From Cryptomeria japonica (lineage: Eukaryota > Streptophyta > Pinopsida > Cupressales > Cupressaceae), in assembly GCF_030272615.1 (NCBI RefSeq), contig NC_081405.1, forward strand, positions 653,688,920-653,752,919: a DNA stretch of 64,000 bases, read 5' to 3'. Position numbers and translations under genes: made by a program. The notes under the pieces are model-generated. The model saw nothing but the letters and a program-made list of their open reading frames with translations. It had not been told where the DNA came from and did not search any database. How positions within the stretch are numbered: the stretch's first letter is position 1; each line of letters opens with the position of its first letter. This document shows, piece by piece, positions 31,960 to 41,711 of this stretch.

Positions 31960-33097
31960 TGATGAATACTAAGAGGGGGTGGTGAATTAGTATGCCAAAA
32001 ATCTTTCCACTTAAACACTTTGCAAGACTAACAGTAAACCAGTAAAACAGTTTAACAGACAAACCGGTTAACAAACATCCAAACCAAATAGCTCATAATG
32101 CATTCACCCACAAAAGCACAAACACCATAACACAATAGATTTTGACATAGAAACCCAAATGGGAAAAACCACGGTGAGATGGAACTCACAAGTCACTATC
32201 TGTAGAATAGGAACCAGACCAGTTAAGGTCTTACAATGTTCTTTACCAGAATAGATCCTATTAGGAATCTCAATATCTGTTAGGAGATAAGTCCGATTAA
32301 AGACTACTTTGCTAGAGGAATTTAGATCCATAGATGTGAACCACCTTGTTAGAGGATTTACAAAAGGCTTTTGGGCCTACCCGGTTAAGGGCTACAGACT
32401 TGTCAAAGATGTGAGTAATCAACAAGTGTTTGATCTAGCTAATAGCATAGATTGCTCGGTTAGATCCTTGATAGCTCATTCTTAATGCACTTCAGCATTA
32501 CTTCAGTGTTCTACACATTCATATTCTATCCAACTCCTCAACCACCTAAAACCCTAGCTGCAATATCAACTATCTCAACAACATCAACATCAACAACCTA
32601 AAACCCTAGACGTGATGTCCTTATAAAGGAATCTGATTTCATGTCGGTCCAATAGGATCACATTACAATTTCCTAGGTTCAATGAACCTAGACATACTTG
32701 GTACCATGACACAAAAAGCACCGTTAATGTGTCAGCACCGTCAAACAATCGGTGGATGGTAACTCATCACAAAATGTCAGTTGGTAACTCATCACAGAGT
32801 ATTACCGGTTCATACAAAATGCCGGTTGCCGGTTTGACAAAAATGAAGACTGGTAAAAATGTGTTATGTCTCTTTAATCCCTTGTACCGCTTGGGATCCA
32901 CAAACCGCTTGGGGTCAACATGTCGCTTTAGACCGGGAAACACATTCTGTAAAATATCAATAGTCTAAAGACTATAATACAACATACCAGTTGGAACAAA
33001 TACCGGTTGTGCTGTAACTTATACATATAAAGAGGATCTCAATGCAAGTGTGTGTCCATAAATGACAATCACAACATAAACATAAAAAATGCCAATA
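31960..33097 (-). repeat. Element B 5' LTR (1138 bp)
   Basis: It starts TGATGAATACTAAG and ends GCCAATA followed by GGATT. The terminal CA has become TA. The U5 hairpin is at 31966-31993, and the second hairpin, GTGAG/CTCAC, at 32174-32189. Confidence 0.92.
31966..31993 (-). other. U5-end hairpin, element B (5' LTR copy)
   Basis: Perfect arms ATACTAA/TTAGTAT. The hairpin begins nine bases from the primer-binding site. Confidence 0.65.
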
Positions 33098-33102
33098 GGA
33101 TT
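33098..33102. repeat. Target-site duplication GGATT of element B (right copy)
   Basis: This is the exact partner of 23759-23763. Confidence 0.88.
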
Positions 33103-33780
33103 AAAGCATGAAATGAAAATTTACATACATCATAACAATGCAACTATAGTGTCATGAAATTGTGACCATTGCAATTGTCGACCACATTATGGTTCTCACG
33201 CATGCGATTTGAATCCCTAAGCCATATTGGAGACCAGAGACTTGCTTGGCACTTGAGAAATGCATCTTGCTTGCCCTACGCACTGCCTAGACTACATCCT
33301 ATCCTGCAAAAAAGGGAAGGAAAAGGGCATGGTGCCCCTATCCCCTACCCCATTTTGGGGTATGACCCTTTTTAAATGTGCTTTGGAGGTTGCACATTGA
33401 GTGAGAAAAATCCCCCAGTGTTGGCCTGCGATAGAAAATCAGTCAATTAACCCTAATTGACAAGTATATAAGTCGCATTTCCCCTTCCATTTTGGCATAA
33501 AATAGATACATGAGATCACACATTCAAGCATTCAAGAGAATTCAAGCATTCTTTTCCAGCATTGAGCATTATTAAGTCTCCTTTCAAGGCTAGGTGTTGT
33601 ATTCAAGTCAAGGATTAAACCATTGAAGAGGAGATTCATTCCAACATTCAATTCCACACAATAAATTATATCAATATTTATATCACAACCTCCCTTGAGG
33701 TGATTTACATTTCAGTCTTTCATTTACATTTACTTGCAAGTACTTTCTTTCATCATTTGGTTAATTCCAAAATTGGCGTT
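33103..33780 (+). repeat. Possible plus-strand LTR remnant (TATA box to primer-site-like end)
   Basis: The stretch has a TATA-box-like AGTATATAAG at about 33463-33472, a polyadenylation-like AATAAATT near 33661, and TTGGCG near 33774, which could be the start of a decayed primer site. The arrangement resembles the U3-R-U5 end of a gypsy LTR. No second copy lies in the window, so this is only a suggestion. Confidence 0.3.
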
Positions 33781-34869
33781 TGACCTGAAGGCAAACCCCC
33801 AATCCCAACACCTTTCCCTCTCTTTCCTGTGTGTAGGTTGCAGGTACATAGTTGTACTTTTGGATTCGGGCTCCATTTGTAGAGGCGGGAAACCCTTTTT
33901 GTTTCACAGATTTTTCGGAGGATTGTGTACACTCCCGCCACGATCTAGACAACTTTTCCTCAAATTCGCAGGGCGACTTCATCTCGGCAGATTATTGCCA
34001 GATCTATGTGCACAACTTCAACCTATACTTCTATCTTGAGTTATAATCAAATATTTGTCACTTTTACACTTGATCATAAGTACAGAATTCAATCAATTCA
34101 AATCTCAATCTCACAAGAGGGGATTCACTCACCATCACTCAGAACTCAATCTCTTTATCTAGAGGTTGAATCTAGTGTAGTTTCCTCCCTCTTCCAATGT
34201 AATGTGGAAAATGGGTTTGAAGAGAAATCTGAAGTGGAACTTTTATCTCTCCTCGGAGGGAAGAAAAGATTTCCTCTCAATATCTCCATCATTCACCTTT
34301 TTCCAACATTACAACAATGAACAAATGAAACCCTTGATTCCATTTACCCAAAACAAAATAAAATCATACACATGAGAGTGAAGATTTAAAATTATATCTG
34401 TATTAACTTCAAAAGCTATCTTCTATCAAATAATCAAATACATTTCATTTACAGGAGAACCCATTTGAAATTTGAAACTGATGACTATCTCTATTTTTCT
34501 ACATTACAATTATTTTCTATTTACTCGTGACTTCTGAAAATTGGAACCTAATCTTGCAGATCAGACCTACACAAGAGACCATATTCATAGATTTTGGAAC
34601 CCTTTCTCATGGCCTTGATTTCCATTTAATAGAAACAAGGGATTGAACAAGCTACGGGCCAATAGAGACACATGTCATGAGAATGATTAAACATACCTGA
34701 AGTTTGTTACAAAGATATTCCATTCGAGGAAATTTATAACCAATATCAAAATCTACAGCCACTTCTCTGATATTCATGATGCATTTTACCACCCTTGTTG
34801 TTTCGGTTCAAACTAACTACCACTAGAAGACAAAAAATGTTCAACCAAACAGTTATATCAAATAGTTCA
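33781..34869. other. Anonymous sequence
   Basis: About 1.1 kb with only short open frames and no recognisable motif. Parts could be the leader of the plus-strand remnant to its left, but nothing shows this. Confidence 0.4.
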
Positions 34870-34875
34870 CAAACC

Positions 34876-35127
34876 TTATTCCTCATTCAAATATGTATTA
34901 CTCCATCTGGTGTATTCTTCATTAGATGGCCATTCATAACTCATGACCTCATCATATTTTTCTCTGTATGGAGTGTACTTAATGGCTACTTGATTTGCCT
35001 CTCTTTCAAAATATTCAAAAATGTCCCTATGGCTAACTATTTTGTCCATGCTATCCTCCAACATATCAATCTTTATCCCTTCACAAATTAACCCTACTTG
35101 GGTGTTGATGACTCTCTCTGCCTCCAC
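34876..35127 (-). pseudogene. Fragment related to the C-terminus of the LTR-encoded protein of element C
   Basis: This 83-codon frame contains MDKIVSHRDIFEYF and then YDEVMSYEWPSNEEYTRWSNTY. The end of the LTR-encoded protein of C has IEKIKSHDGFLNS and then KDKVINFSWPIEEVYDEWTTKY, so spacing and motif order agree (KI.SH, then WP.EE.Y..W...Y). It is much diverged and its Met is probably internal. I read it as the relic of another C-like element. Nothing else of such an element was recognised nearby. Confidence 0.45.
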
Positions 35128-35402
35128 TTTCCAAATTTCAAAGGCTTAACTACCCCATTTTCATCCTCAATATCCGGTATGTAATGCCCACCAAAATAAC
35201 CTAAAGAAATTAAACATCTAACATGCTAATTGAGATAAAAATTAATTAATATGCATCTAATAACAACTAATGTAGCACATAGCATCTCCATCTAATTACT
35301 TTCATTAACCATTTAACCAATATGAACATATATCATTACACATTCATCAAATAAGGCAAGCATAAATAACATAACATCAATAACCTTTCCCTAAGGTACT
35401 TC
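35128..35402. other. AT-rich spacer
   Basis: Non-coding. A GTAATGCCCACCAAAATAACC-like stretch near 35179 may be an LTR edge, but there is no partner to confirm it. Confidence 0.3.
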
Positions 35403-36462
35403 CGTTAGGTCCCAGAGACAACTGAGAGGCAGGGTGAATCAGTTGTCAACTAATTTCAAACTAAAAATAACTTAACCAACTTAATTCTTAATACCAGTAA
35501 ACCAGTTAAGTATGTCGGTAGACAGTGTCAACAGTTAATTGCTATACTGGTAAAGATTAATGCATGAAACATAAACACAAAGTCATCCACAACACATAAC
35601 ACCAATATTTGTACGTGGAAACCCTGTAAGGGGAAAAACCATGGTGGGAAACCTTACCCACAATCAGATGATACTACTGTAGATAGTAAGTGTACATAAA
35701 GGGGGTTTGCACATGTAGAAAGGCCAACAACCTAGAGTTCATTGCTCAATCACAAAATGGGAGTCACACTGACTACAGTTGGATGGTTAAATCCAATAAG
35801 AATGTACTGCACAAAATAGCATCTTCATATGCTGGATTCAGTACTGGTGTAATGCTGATATGCTGTCACAAAAACCTAGCTTCACCTTCAAATGATGTCT
35901 TCATGTATAGCTCTGCTCAATCTCGCATATACCTTCACACAATTCTTTTTCGCATTCCACATCCGATCTTACAAATAAGATCTTACATTTATATCATAAC
36001 CTAAGACTAATTTTAGTAGGTTGGCTCTACAAGATATTACAATAAAAACATTTTACAAACAATATAATATCCAATGCAATAACCAATTGAACATGTCAGC
36101 TTAATGTATTTACAACAATAATTAATCATCTCCATAGTGTGCTATGCTGATCTGGAAAAGATAAACCTGCCGGTGTAACCCTAGGTAACCCTAGACCTAT
36201 TTGCCGGTAAAAGAAAATATGCAAATATGAATATACCAATGATTAATTCTTTAAAACAAAGTGTCCACATGATGTCTTTGACATTACCAAGTGTCTTCCA
36301 TATCATTCCAAGTGTCGGTGATCATTATATCCTATCGGTGAACTATATACTAGTAACTATGCAATAGTTACTTGCTTATCGGTAAATGCTGCTGGATTTC
36401 CAGAGTGCTAGTGTTTTAGTAGGTGTTGACATCAATGACAAAACTATACCAAAATACCAACA
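35403..36462 (-). repeat. Element H 3' LTR (about 1060 bp)
   Basis: It ends ATACCAACA against the polypurine tract. The outer edge was set by alignment with the start of the A LTR (CGTTAGGTCCCA versus TGTTTGGGATCCCA). The U5 hairpin is at 35417-35447, with perfect 9-bp arms. The second hairpin (GTGGG/CCCAC) is at 35644-35661. Confidence 0.72.
35417..35447 (-). other. U5-end hairpin, element H
   Basis: The perfect 9-bp arms GACAACTGA and TCAGTTGTC surround a 13-nt loop GAGGCAGGGTGAA. The arm sequence differs from the other families but still pairs fully. Confidence 0.7.
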
Positions 36463-36826
36463 ATCTCCCCCTTTGGCATTGATGGAAACACAAGATGGAA
36501 AAACCATCAAAGTGCCAAAATAGAAATGCCAAATACCAAAAACCAACAATCTCTCCTAAACAACAATCTCTCCCCCTGGGAGCAACATGTGTTATCCAAA
36601 GTTTTTCAATACCAATCTCTCATTAAAAGATAATGTGTTTTTCCATAGATATCTCTCCCCCTTTGACATCGAATGCCAAAGTTACAATAATAAAATCAAG
36701 TTCATATACAAAATACCAATTACTTCAATATACCAACTACTCCCCCTGAGAAGTAGCTTCCTCATCAAAGACCGGAATAAAAGATTTATCTTTTAATTCT
36801 ACCAGTTGATGACAATCATCAACTGT
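36463..36826 (-). promoter_or_regulatory. Element H polypurine tract and PPT-like repeats
   Basis: CCAAAGGGGGAGAT (minus) lies at the LTR. Further purine blocks are near 36566-36576, 36654-36664 and 36740-36749. CTTTGGCATTG (36471-36481) and GAATGCCAAAG (36671-36681) could pair over 10 of 11 bases, as in D and E. Confidence 0.72.
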
Positions 36827-39091
36827 CTAAGTCACTGCAGGTGGTGGTATGACTCCAAGCTGATCTCTTTGATATTCAAAAGTCTCCTTAGGCAAAGGTT
36901 TTGTGAAAATATCTGCAAGCTATTCTTTAGTGTTCACATAAACCAGTCTTATCTCCTTTTCTTCAACATTTTCCCTTAGAAAATTTAGTTTGATAAAAAC
37001 ATGTTTTGTTTTAGAATGTAATACCAGAATCTTAGATATATCAATTGCTGTAGTATTATCACAATATATTGTAATAGATTCCTTTCATTTTACCTTTATG
37101 TCTTTCAACATTTGTTTAAGCCATAGTACCTGTGTACAGTTAGTTGCTACTGTAACATATTCTGATTTTGCTGTTGATAAAGATGTACAACTCTACTTCT
37201 TACTCAACCAAGAAACTAATCTCTTTCTAAGAAAGAATGCTCCACCGGTGGTGCTTTTTCTATCATCCACATCTCCTACCCAATTTGCATTTGTGTATGC
37301 ATATAGATCAAAATTTTCATCTCTAGGATACCATAATCCAAGATTTACAATGCCTTGTAAGTACCGGAAAATCCTTTTACTGCTGATTCATGATTTTCTC
37401 TAGTATTACTTTGAAATCTTGAAATAATACATACTGCATTCATAATATTAGGTTTGGTTTGTGTCAAATACAGTAAACCTCCTATCATAGATTTGTATCT
37501 AGTTGGATTAACAGGTGTAGATTCATCCTTTTGAGATAATTTGTCATTTGTAGTCATAGGTGTGCTTACCAGTTTAGAATTCTCCATCCCAAATTTCTTT
37601 AGTAATTCTTTTAAGTATTTGGATTGGCTCAAGAATATACCTTTGTCAGTTTGTGAAATCTACAATCCTAAAAAGAATTTTATTTCTCCAATCATAGACA
37701 TTTCAACTTCTTGCTGCATTTTAGTAAAAAATCCTTACATAAACCATCTTCTCCTCCAAAGATTATTTCATCAACGAATACTTCTATAATCAATATGTCA
37801 TCATTAGTTATTTTGTAATATAAATTGTTGTCTGCATTTCCTTTAGTAAAACCAATCTTTAAAAGATACTTATCCAATCTTGCATACCAGGCTCTTGAGG
37901 CTTGTTTCAGTCCATACAGAGCTTTTCTTAACCTCCAAACCATATCATTGTCATCTATCAAAGAAAATTCATCAAGTTGTTCAATATAGACTTCCTCTTC
38001 AAGATCTCCATTCAAGAATGCACATTTAATATCCATTTGATAAAATTTGTAGTTCTTGTGAGCTGCAAAAGCCAAGAATAATCGGACTGCCTCAATTCCA
38101 GCTAGCAGTGCAAAGGTTTCATTGTAATCAACTCCTTCTTTCTGAGAATATCCCTTACACACTAGTCTTGCTTTATTTCTGACAACCTTACCATCTTCAT
38201 TAATTTTTTTTCTAAATACCCATTTGGTTCCAATTACATTTTTATCTTTAAGTCGGGGAACTAATGTCCAAGTATTATTTTTCTCAATTTGTTCTAATTA
38301 TTCTTCCATAGCTTTAATCCAAAATTTATCTTCACATGCCTCATTAACAGATGATGGTTCTATTTGAGAAATAAGACATACCTCTTCATTTGCCAATCTT
38401 CCTCTTGTCATAACTCCTTTAAATTTGTTTCCAATTATCTGATCTTCTGAATGATTCAATTTTACATATCGGGGTGTCTTAGTTTACTGTTGTTCTTCAA
38501 TTACTATGGAATCCTCAGATGGTACCGGGGTAACTGGATCTTCATTTTGTATCGGTGGATTTAGTGTAGGTTCATTTGTCAGAATTTCTATTGCTGGTTT
38601 AGAGTCTATATACCTTGAAGTTCCTCTGAATTGTTCAGCAATATTTACATTTGTACTCTCAACAATTTTTTGCAATCTCTTGTTAAAACATCTATATGCC
38701 TTGCTCTTAGATGAATAACCAAGAAATATTCCTTCATCACTTCTAGGATCAAATTTGTCAATATACTCATCTCTTCTGATATAACATTTACTTCCAAAAA
38801 TTCTGAAATACTTAAGAGTAGGAGTATTACCAAACCATAGTTCATGAGGGGTCTTACCGGTTTCACCTTTGATGTGAACTTTGTTGAATGTATAGACCAT
38901 TGTGCTAACTGCTTCTCTCCAATATACATGTGGTAAATTTGCTTCAGATAACATACTTATTGCTGCATTCAAGATAGTTTTGTTTTTCCTTTCAACAACT
39001 CCATTCTATTGTGGTATCCAAGGTGCTGATCGCTGTCTTCTGATTCCATTTACTTCATAGAATGTATTAAAGTCCTTAGATGTGAATTCAC
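36827..39091 (-). pseudogene. Element H pol, 3' part: integrase C-terminus, RT, RNase H
   Basis: The minus strand begins inside the integrase core (EFTSKDFNTFYE at 39090, then RRQRSAPWIP and RKNKTILNAAISML). It continues through the integrase C-terminal and linker region (38484-38972), RT ([52 protein letters not shown]) and RNase H, ending ADIFTKPLPKETF at 36827. The active-site block reads VFVDEIIFGGED: the second catalytic Asp of the usual VDD has become Glu. Stops occur near 38485 and 39010, and there are breaks around 37400 and 37690. No working enzyme can be made from it. Confidence 0.82.
39087..39091. repeat. Probable left target-site copy of element D (TTCAC)
   Basis: These five bases of the H integrase directly precede the LTR of D. 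The partner copy would lie beyond the window, so it cannot be checked here. Confidence 0.4.
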
Positions 39092-40556
39092 TGATAACTC
39101 AATGATGAGCAAATAGTACCAAACCGATACTGAGAGGGGGGGGTGAATCAGTACATACAATACAATTTCTCTTAAATTGGTTTGACAACAAACACTTCAA
39201 AAGACTAGCAGACAGTGACACCGATTTGAAACAGAGTGCAACCGGTAAAGCTAAGAATGTCTGAGGCAAGCATTAACCACTTACTTACTTAGCCTTTCAC
39301 TCAACTTGAGACTACACTACCAGCTCACTCTTATGCATAAATAGGTAATCTATCATCAGATTATAATAGCAGCTAGTTCAACATGTTTTATTGATAGGCA
39401 TAAAACACAGAACCATCATATGCCTGACAAACAATAGCAAAGCATCTCAAGATAAAAAAATCACACATGACACACATATTTTTCATGTGGAAACCCAACT
39501 GGGAAAAACCACGATGGGGATGAATACCCACAAGCTATTTTTGAACTCTTTGGAAGTCCGCTCTGTTAGGAGCCTTGTCCGGTTAAAGACATTACAATAG
39601 GTTCTGCTAGGAACCGATCCTGTTAGAGATCACTCGGTTAAGGGATGGCTATAATACCCGATTAAGGGTAAAACCTTGTTAAGGTTACCTTGTTAGAGGA
39701 TTTCAAGAACTCAATAGCTAAAGGACTTCAAACTCTGTAGCTTAGAGTTACCCTGTTAAAGGATTTACAGCAAGCTGGTTAAGGCTACCCTGTTAAGGGA
39801 TTTTCCAACTGTTGAGGTGGTTAGAGATCAATAGGTATTACTATGATCTGGTAACAGCACTCAGTGCCAATGCAGATCCACTTAAGCTCCTCTTCTCCTT
39901 CTGCACTTACACTCTATAGGTATCACTTCTCTCCTTTTGGTCCGGCAAGAAATGCATATCCTTTCTCTTGGATACTCACACACAACTTTTGCCAACAACC
40001 CTAGAAAGAGTCACAACATCGACCTTATAGAAAATAGTTAGGTTGGAAGCATAAACCCTAAACCCTAAACCTAATAGGTTAAGGAATTCAAACGGTTCAA
40101 TCCTAACTGTTGAGCATACTACATAAATCTCCATCATTCATTTTCTACCATTTTCATGGCAGCTGATAACCCATCACACGTTATTGTCGTTTTATAGTCT
40201 TCTCATATTTCCAATGTAGATAGGCAAGATCTTCTTCATGCACGATCCTTCATGTACACAAGGCTTATTTGGCAACATAATCTTGTTCTTTGTTATCATG
40301 CTAACTCATCGCACAAAGTCACTGATTGGGCCACATAGGCTTGAAGCACTTGAACCGAAAACCCTAAAGTTGAGACTACGAACCCATGTGCCAGTTCCCA
40401 CAATCATATGTTGGTTCACCTTTGAACAAGCACACTCACTTTGGCACAAATGTCGGTTCACACCTCTGCAACATATTGACATCAATGACAACATACAATG
40501 TAATTATGTTATGTGTTGGTTCCCATAACCATATGTTAGTTCACCTAATGCCAACA
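39092..40556 (-). repeat. Element D 3' LTR (1465 bp)
   Basis: It runs from TGATAACTCAATGATGAG to AATGCCAACA. It aligns with the E LTR (1457 bp), including the telomere-like AAACCCTAAACCC stretch near 40052 and the GTTAAGG motif run near 39580-39800. The U5 hairpin is at 39127-39154. Confidence 0.87.
39127..39154 (-). other. U5-end hairpin, element D
   Basis: The arms ATACTGA and TCAGTAC pair at all seven positions if one G-U wobble in the minus-strand RNA is allowed. The loop is 14 nt, GAGGGGGGGGTGAA. Confidence 0.62.
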
Positions 40557-40772
40557 ATCTCCCCCTTTGGCATTGATGGCAATATACAAAGATATCTCTC
40601 CACTTCACTTCTTCTCCCCAAATTTTTGTAGATATCTTCTTCGCCTCACATCTTCTCCCCCTTTGACAACAATGCCAAAGTGGAGGCACAAGTTTCCCTA
40701 TTCCATTATGCTGCTCCCCCTGTGGAGTAGCATCCTTCAACACATCAATCCAAAATAAATTTGACTATGTAA
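40557..40772 (-). promoter_or_regulatory. Element D polypurine tract, PPT-like repeats and stem
   Basis: The minus strand reads CCAAAGGGGGAGAT against the LTR, with further blocks near 40654-40664 and 40714-40721. CTTTGGCATTG (40565-40575) and CAATGCCAAAG (40670-40680) are exact reverse complements, as in E. The block ends at the TGTAA target site of C (40768-40772). Confidence 0.75.
40768..40772. repeat. Target-site duplication TGTAA of element C (left copy)
   Basis: TGTAA is repeated exactly at 60573-60577. Confidence 0.9.
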
Positions 40773-41711
40773 TGTTGGCTTCAAAATCTGATTCTCTTTA
40801 ACATCCTTAAAATAATATGATTGAACTCAGTGCAGAAGAGACATCAAAGATAAGGAAATTCTCAAGAGAACATATGATGAGGTTTGATTGAACCTTCTAC
40901 ACTTCAGACTTACTCAAAGCCTAGGTGGGTATACCTTTGTGAATTGAATTCACACTTTCAAACATAAACCCACAGCAAACTAGTCCAGAAAACCAGTGGA
41001 TCTATTCACCTTGAAATTAACTAAAAACAAAGAATGGAAATTATACTTAAATTCAGCATTTCGATCAACAAAACATGCAATAAACAACTTCAATCAATAC
41101 CAGTGCCTTATCCAAGGTCACAGAGTCATCTAAACTCAAATAATACTCCTCAAACAAAATATCTTTATGCATCCCATTGGCTTGGTTTCTATTAATCCTT
41201 ATATATGCCTAACACCTACAAGAACTTACGCATTCCAAATTAAACTATGATCATCAAAATTCAAAGTCTCTTCCAAAGAGTTTACTAGTATGAGTGATCC
41301 CCACATCTTTAATTTCCCTCCTAAAGAGAAAAGCTAGCAAACACTTCTACTAAAAATTGCTTTGCAATCCCATTCAAACAAAATAACCTTGGATTATTCA
41401 GAATGAAAATAGTAAACAAATTGTAAACACACTTGAAGACAACACAAAGCTTCACTCAAAACCGATAGTCTGTATATTAATATTAAGTTCAAGAAATATT
41501 ACAAGAAGTTTTTGAATATTCTCCATTAGACTTAGAAAAGCTCAGATAAATTTCTGCAACATTTTCTTACAATTCTTTGCGATCCTTTTTCCTCTAGTCC
41601 TGGTATCCATTTATAACAACATGGATGCACAAAGCTTCGGACTTCTCAAGAAGAGTTTGTTACAATCATTTCTTTCAAAATAAAGAGGTTACAAGCTTTT
41701 TGCAAAAATAG

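Larger units (their letters stand above)
23764..33097 (-). mobile_element. Element B: 9.3-kb non-autonomous copia-like LTR element with gag-like ORF and ORF2, no pol
   Basis: It has LTRs of 1137 and 1138 bp, a perfect GGATT duplication, a Met-tRNA primer site (31946-31957) and a polypurine tract (24901-24914). The 7-kb interior codes a coiled-coil/zinc-knuckle ORF and a long ORF2. No protease, integrase, RT or RNase H motif was found. Both ORFs are homologous in order and motif to those of element A. Its LTR shares long blocks with D and E (AAACCCAANTGGGAAAAACCACG; repeated CNGTTAGGA and GGTTAAGG motifs), so a D/E-like element probably supplied the enzymes. ORF2 contains a 1.4-kb intron-like interruption. 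Confidence 0.88.
35403..39091 (-). mobile_element. Element H: copia retrotransposon, 3' half, interrupted by D
   Basis: The visible part, read on the minus strand, is: end of integrase (39091 downward), RT, RNase H, a polypurine tract at 36463-36476 and a 3' LTR (about 35403-36462). The integrase breaks off at 39091, where the LTR of D begins. The 5' half should lie beyond the right end of the window. Its LTR resembles that of the non-autonomous element A. Confidence 0.82.

Noticed and set aside
33753-34046. Several short frames around 33.8-34.0 kb as small genes
   Set aside because: They are short, overlap on both strands, and share no motif with any family I know. They are left as anonymous sequence.
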